NCBI RefSeq assembly: GCF_026343185.1
Contig: NZ_JAPEMA010000002.1
Coordinates: 744,001 to 808,000, forward strand
Direction: 5' to 3'
DNA length: 64,000 nucleotides
Source of the DNA: Streptomyces sp. NBC_00091
Lineage (GTDB): Bacteria > Actinomycetota > Actinomycetes > Streptomycetales > Streptomycetaceae
Shown: one piece after another, positions 63,396 through 64,000 of the stretch
Layout of the letters: each line of letters opens with the position of its first letter
Numbering within the stretch: position 1 is the first letter of the stretch
Translations under genes and position numbers: made by a program
The notes under the pieces: model-generated
Told to the model about the DNA's origin: nothing
Seen by the model: only the letters and a program-made list of their open reading frames with translations
The model's database searches: none

Positions 63396-64000
63396 CGCCG
63401 CCTCCCGTTCCGCGGAGATGCCCTTGCGCGGCCGGTCGGGCCGCTGCGGGGCGACCCCGCCGATGGAGCGGAGCCAGGCCCAGGTGTCGGCGACGGTCTC
63501 CTCGATCGGCCGGCAAGTCAGCCCGGCCTCCAGTGCCTTGGTGACGTCGCCGCCGAACATGTGGTCGTGCATCTCGCCCTCCGGGAGCCAGATGGGCAGT
63601 TCGGTCCAGGGCTCGATCCCGGCCTCCTGGATCACCGCGGCGTCGGTCCAGCGCGGATCGAGCGCGGTGCCGGTGGCGGCGGCGCAGGCGTCCAGAAGGC
63701 TGCCCATCGTGGCGTGGCCGGTCGGGGAGACCAGGTTGAAGGCCCCACCGCGCTTGTCCTCGGACGCGTCCAGGGTCCAGCGCGCGAGGTCACGCACGTC
63801 GATGTACTGGAGCGGCAGTTCGCGGGGGCCGGGGGCGAGGAGCGGGCCGCCGCGGGCGACGCGGTCCAGCCACCAGGGCAGCCGGCCGACGTTCTCGTAC
63901 GGGCCGATGATCAGTCCGGGGCGCACGAGCAGGGCACGCTCGCCGAAGGCGTCCAGGGCGGCGAGTTCACTGCCGCGCTTGTCCTCGGCGTAGGCGGTCG
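63381..64000 (-). CDS. NAD-dependent epimerase/dehydratase, partial (start beyond window)
   Basis: The C-terminal 206 or so residues of an extended SDR; the N-terminal Rossmann part lies right of the window. The catalytic YxxxK is visible as AYAEDKRGSELAAL at the edge. It is followed by LLVRPGLIIGPYENVGRLPW, the substrate-domain segment LQYIDVRDLARWTLDA and FNLVSPTGHATMGSLLDA. Sequence resembles actinobacterial reductases for sugar or small carbonyl substrates. Convergent with the LMF operon, with a 15-bp overlap. Confidence 0.83.
   Translation of the reverse strand, partial: TAYAEDKRGSELAALDAFGERALLVRPGLIIGPYENVGRLPWWLDRVARGGPLLAPGPRELPLQYIDVRDLARWTLDASEDKRGGAFNLVSPTGHATMGSLLDACAAATGTALDPRWTDAAVIQEAGIEPWTELPIWLPEGEMHDHMFGGDVTKALEAGLTCRPIEETVADTWAWLRSIGGVAPQRPDRPRKGISAEREAALLGL

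Overview
The window is high-GC actinobacterial DNA, almost certainly from a Streptomyces chromosome arm. The evidence is the GC-rich third codon positions, GTG/TTG starts, overlapping ATGA/GTGA gene junctions, a complete ergothioneine operon, a DasA-like lipoprotein with a DasR-type site, an RmdA-like c-di-GMP protein and a LysX-type lysyltransferase. From memory, the order egtABCD, sdhBAC/LysR, rmdA matches the S. coelicolor SCO0910-SCO0928 neighbourhood; no search was run.

Layout. 1-9.9 kb: the end of an ABC transporter, a metallo-beta-lactamase-fold hydrolase, a decayed MFS exporter, a pirin, an RlmG-like rRNA methyltransferase, a MerR regulator followed by a coupled DUF6230/DUF6114/secreted-protein cassette, a DUF2087 protein, a phosphoesterase, a phosphoribosyltransferase and an SDR preceded by a 21-codon leader ORF. 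9.9-18 kb: a disulfide oxidoreductase, thioredoxin, benzaldehyde-type aldehyde dehydrogenase, beta-ketoadipyl-type thiolase, a LacI regulator next to a broken MFS gene, and a GPP34 protein. Two almost identical 165-bp foldback elements lie here, each ending on the TAG stop codon of a neighbouring gene. 18-21.4 kb: amidase, DUF1203, an orphan PemK-like protein and a PARG-like TIGR02452 protein.

21.5-31 kb: egtABCD (ergothioneine), convergent with and overlapping olsBA (ornithine lipid), then an orphan DasA-like sugar-binding lipoprotein with a dre-like site, dodecin, a HAD phosphatase and an LLM flavin oxidoreductase. 31-34.3 kb: a UvrA paralogue broken by a frameshift and by an internal replacement, and a lipoprotein resembling a degenerate histidine phosphatase. 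34.4-43.9 kb: sdhBAC with a divergent LysR gene, a TetR/flavin-monooxygenase pair, and an RmdA-like PAS-GGDEF-EAL protein coupled to a DUF574 methyltransferase.

44-54 kb is dominated by the cell envelope: a proline-rich secreted protein, DUF4239, two secreted Ig-like proteins with matched non-LPXTG C-terminal tails beside a class F sortase, a polysaccharide deacetylase, LysX and CapA. 54-64 kb: an ECF sigma factor, a small unknown, an Fpg/Nei glycosylase, a PAS-GAF-SpoIIE-HATPase phosphatase with a DUF6777 lipoprotein, and a YndJ/DUF1990/lipase-maturation-factor operon behind a promoter with two matching palindromic operators. The window ends in an NAD-dependent epimerase cut at the right edge.

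No tRNA, rRNA, CRISPR array, replication origin or prophage was recognised. The most unusual features are the sortase neighbourhood with its shared GG[LI]GGS tail, the paired foldback elements on stop codons, and the dual-operator promoter at 60.5 kb.
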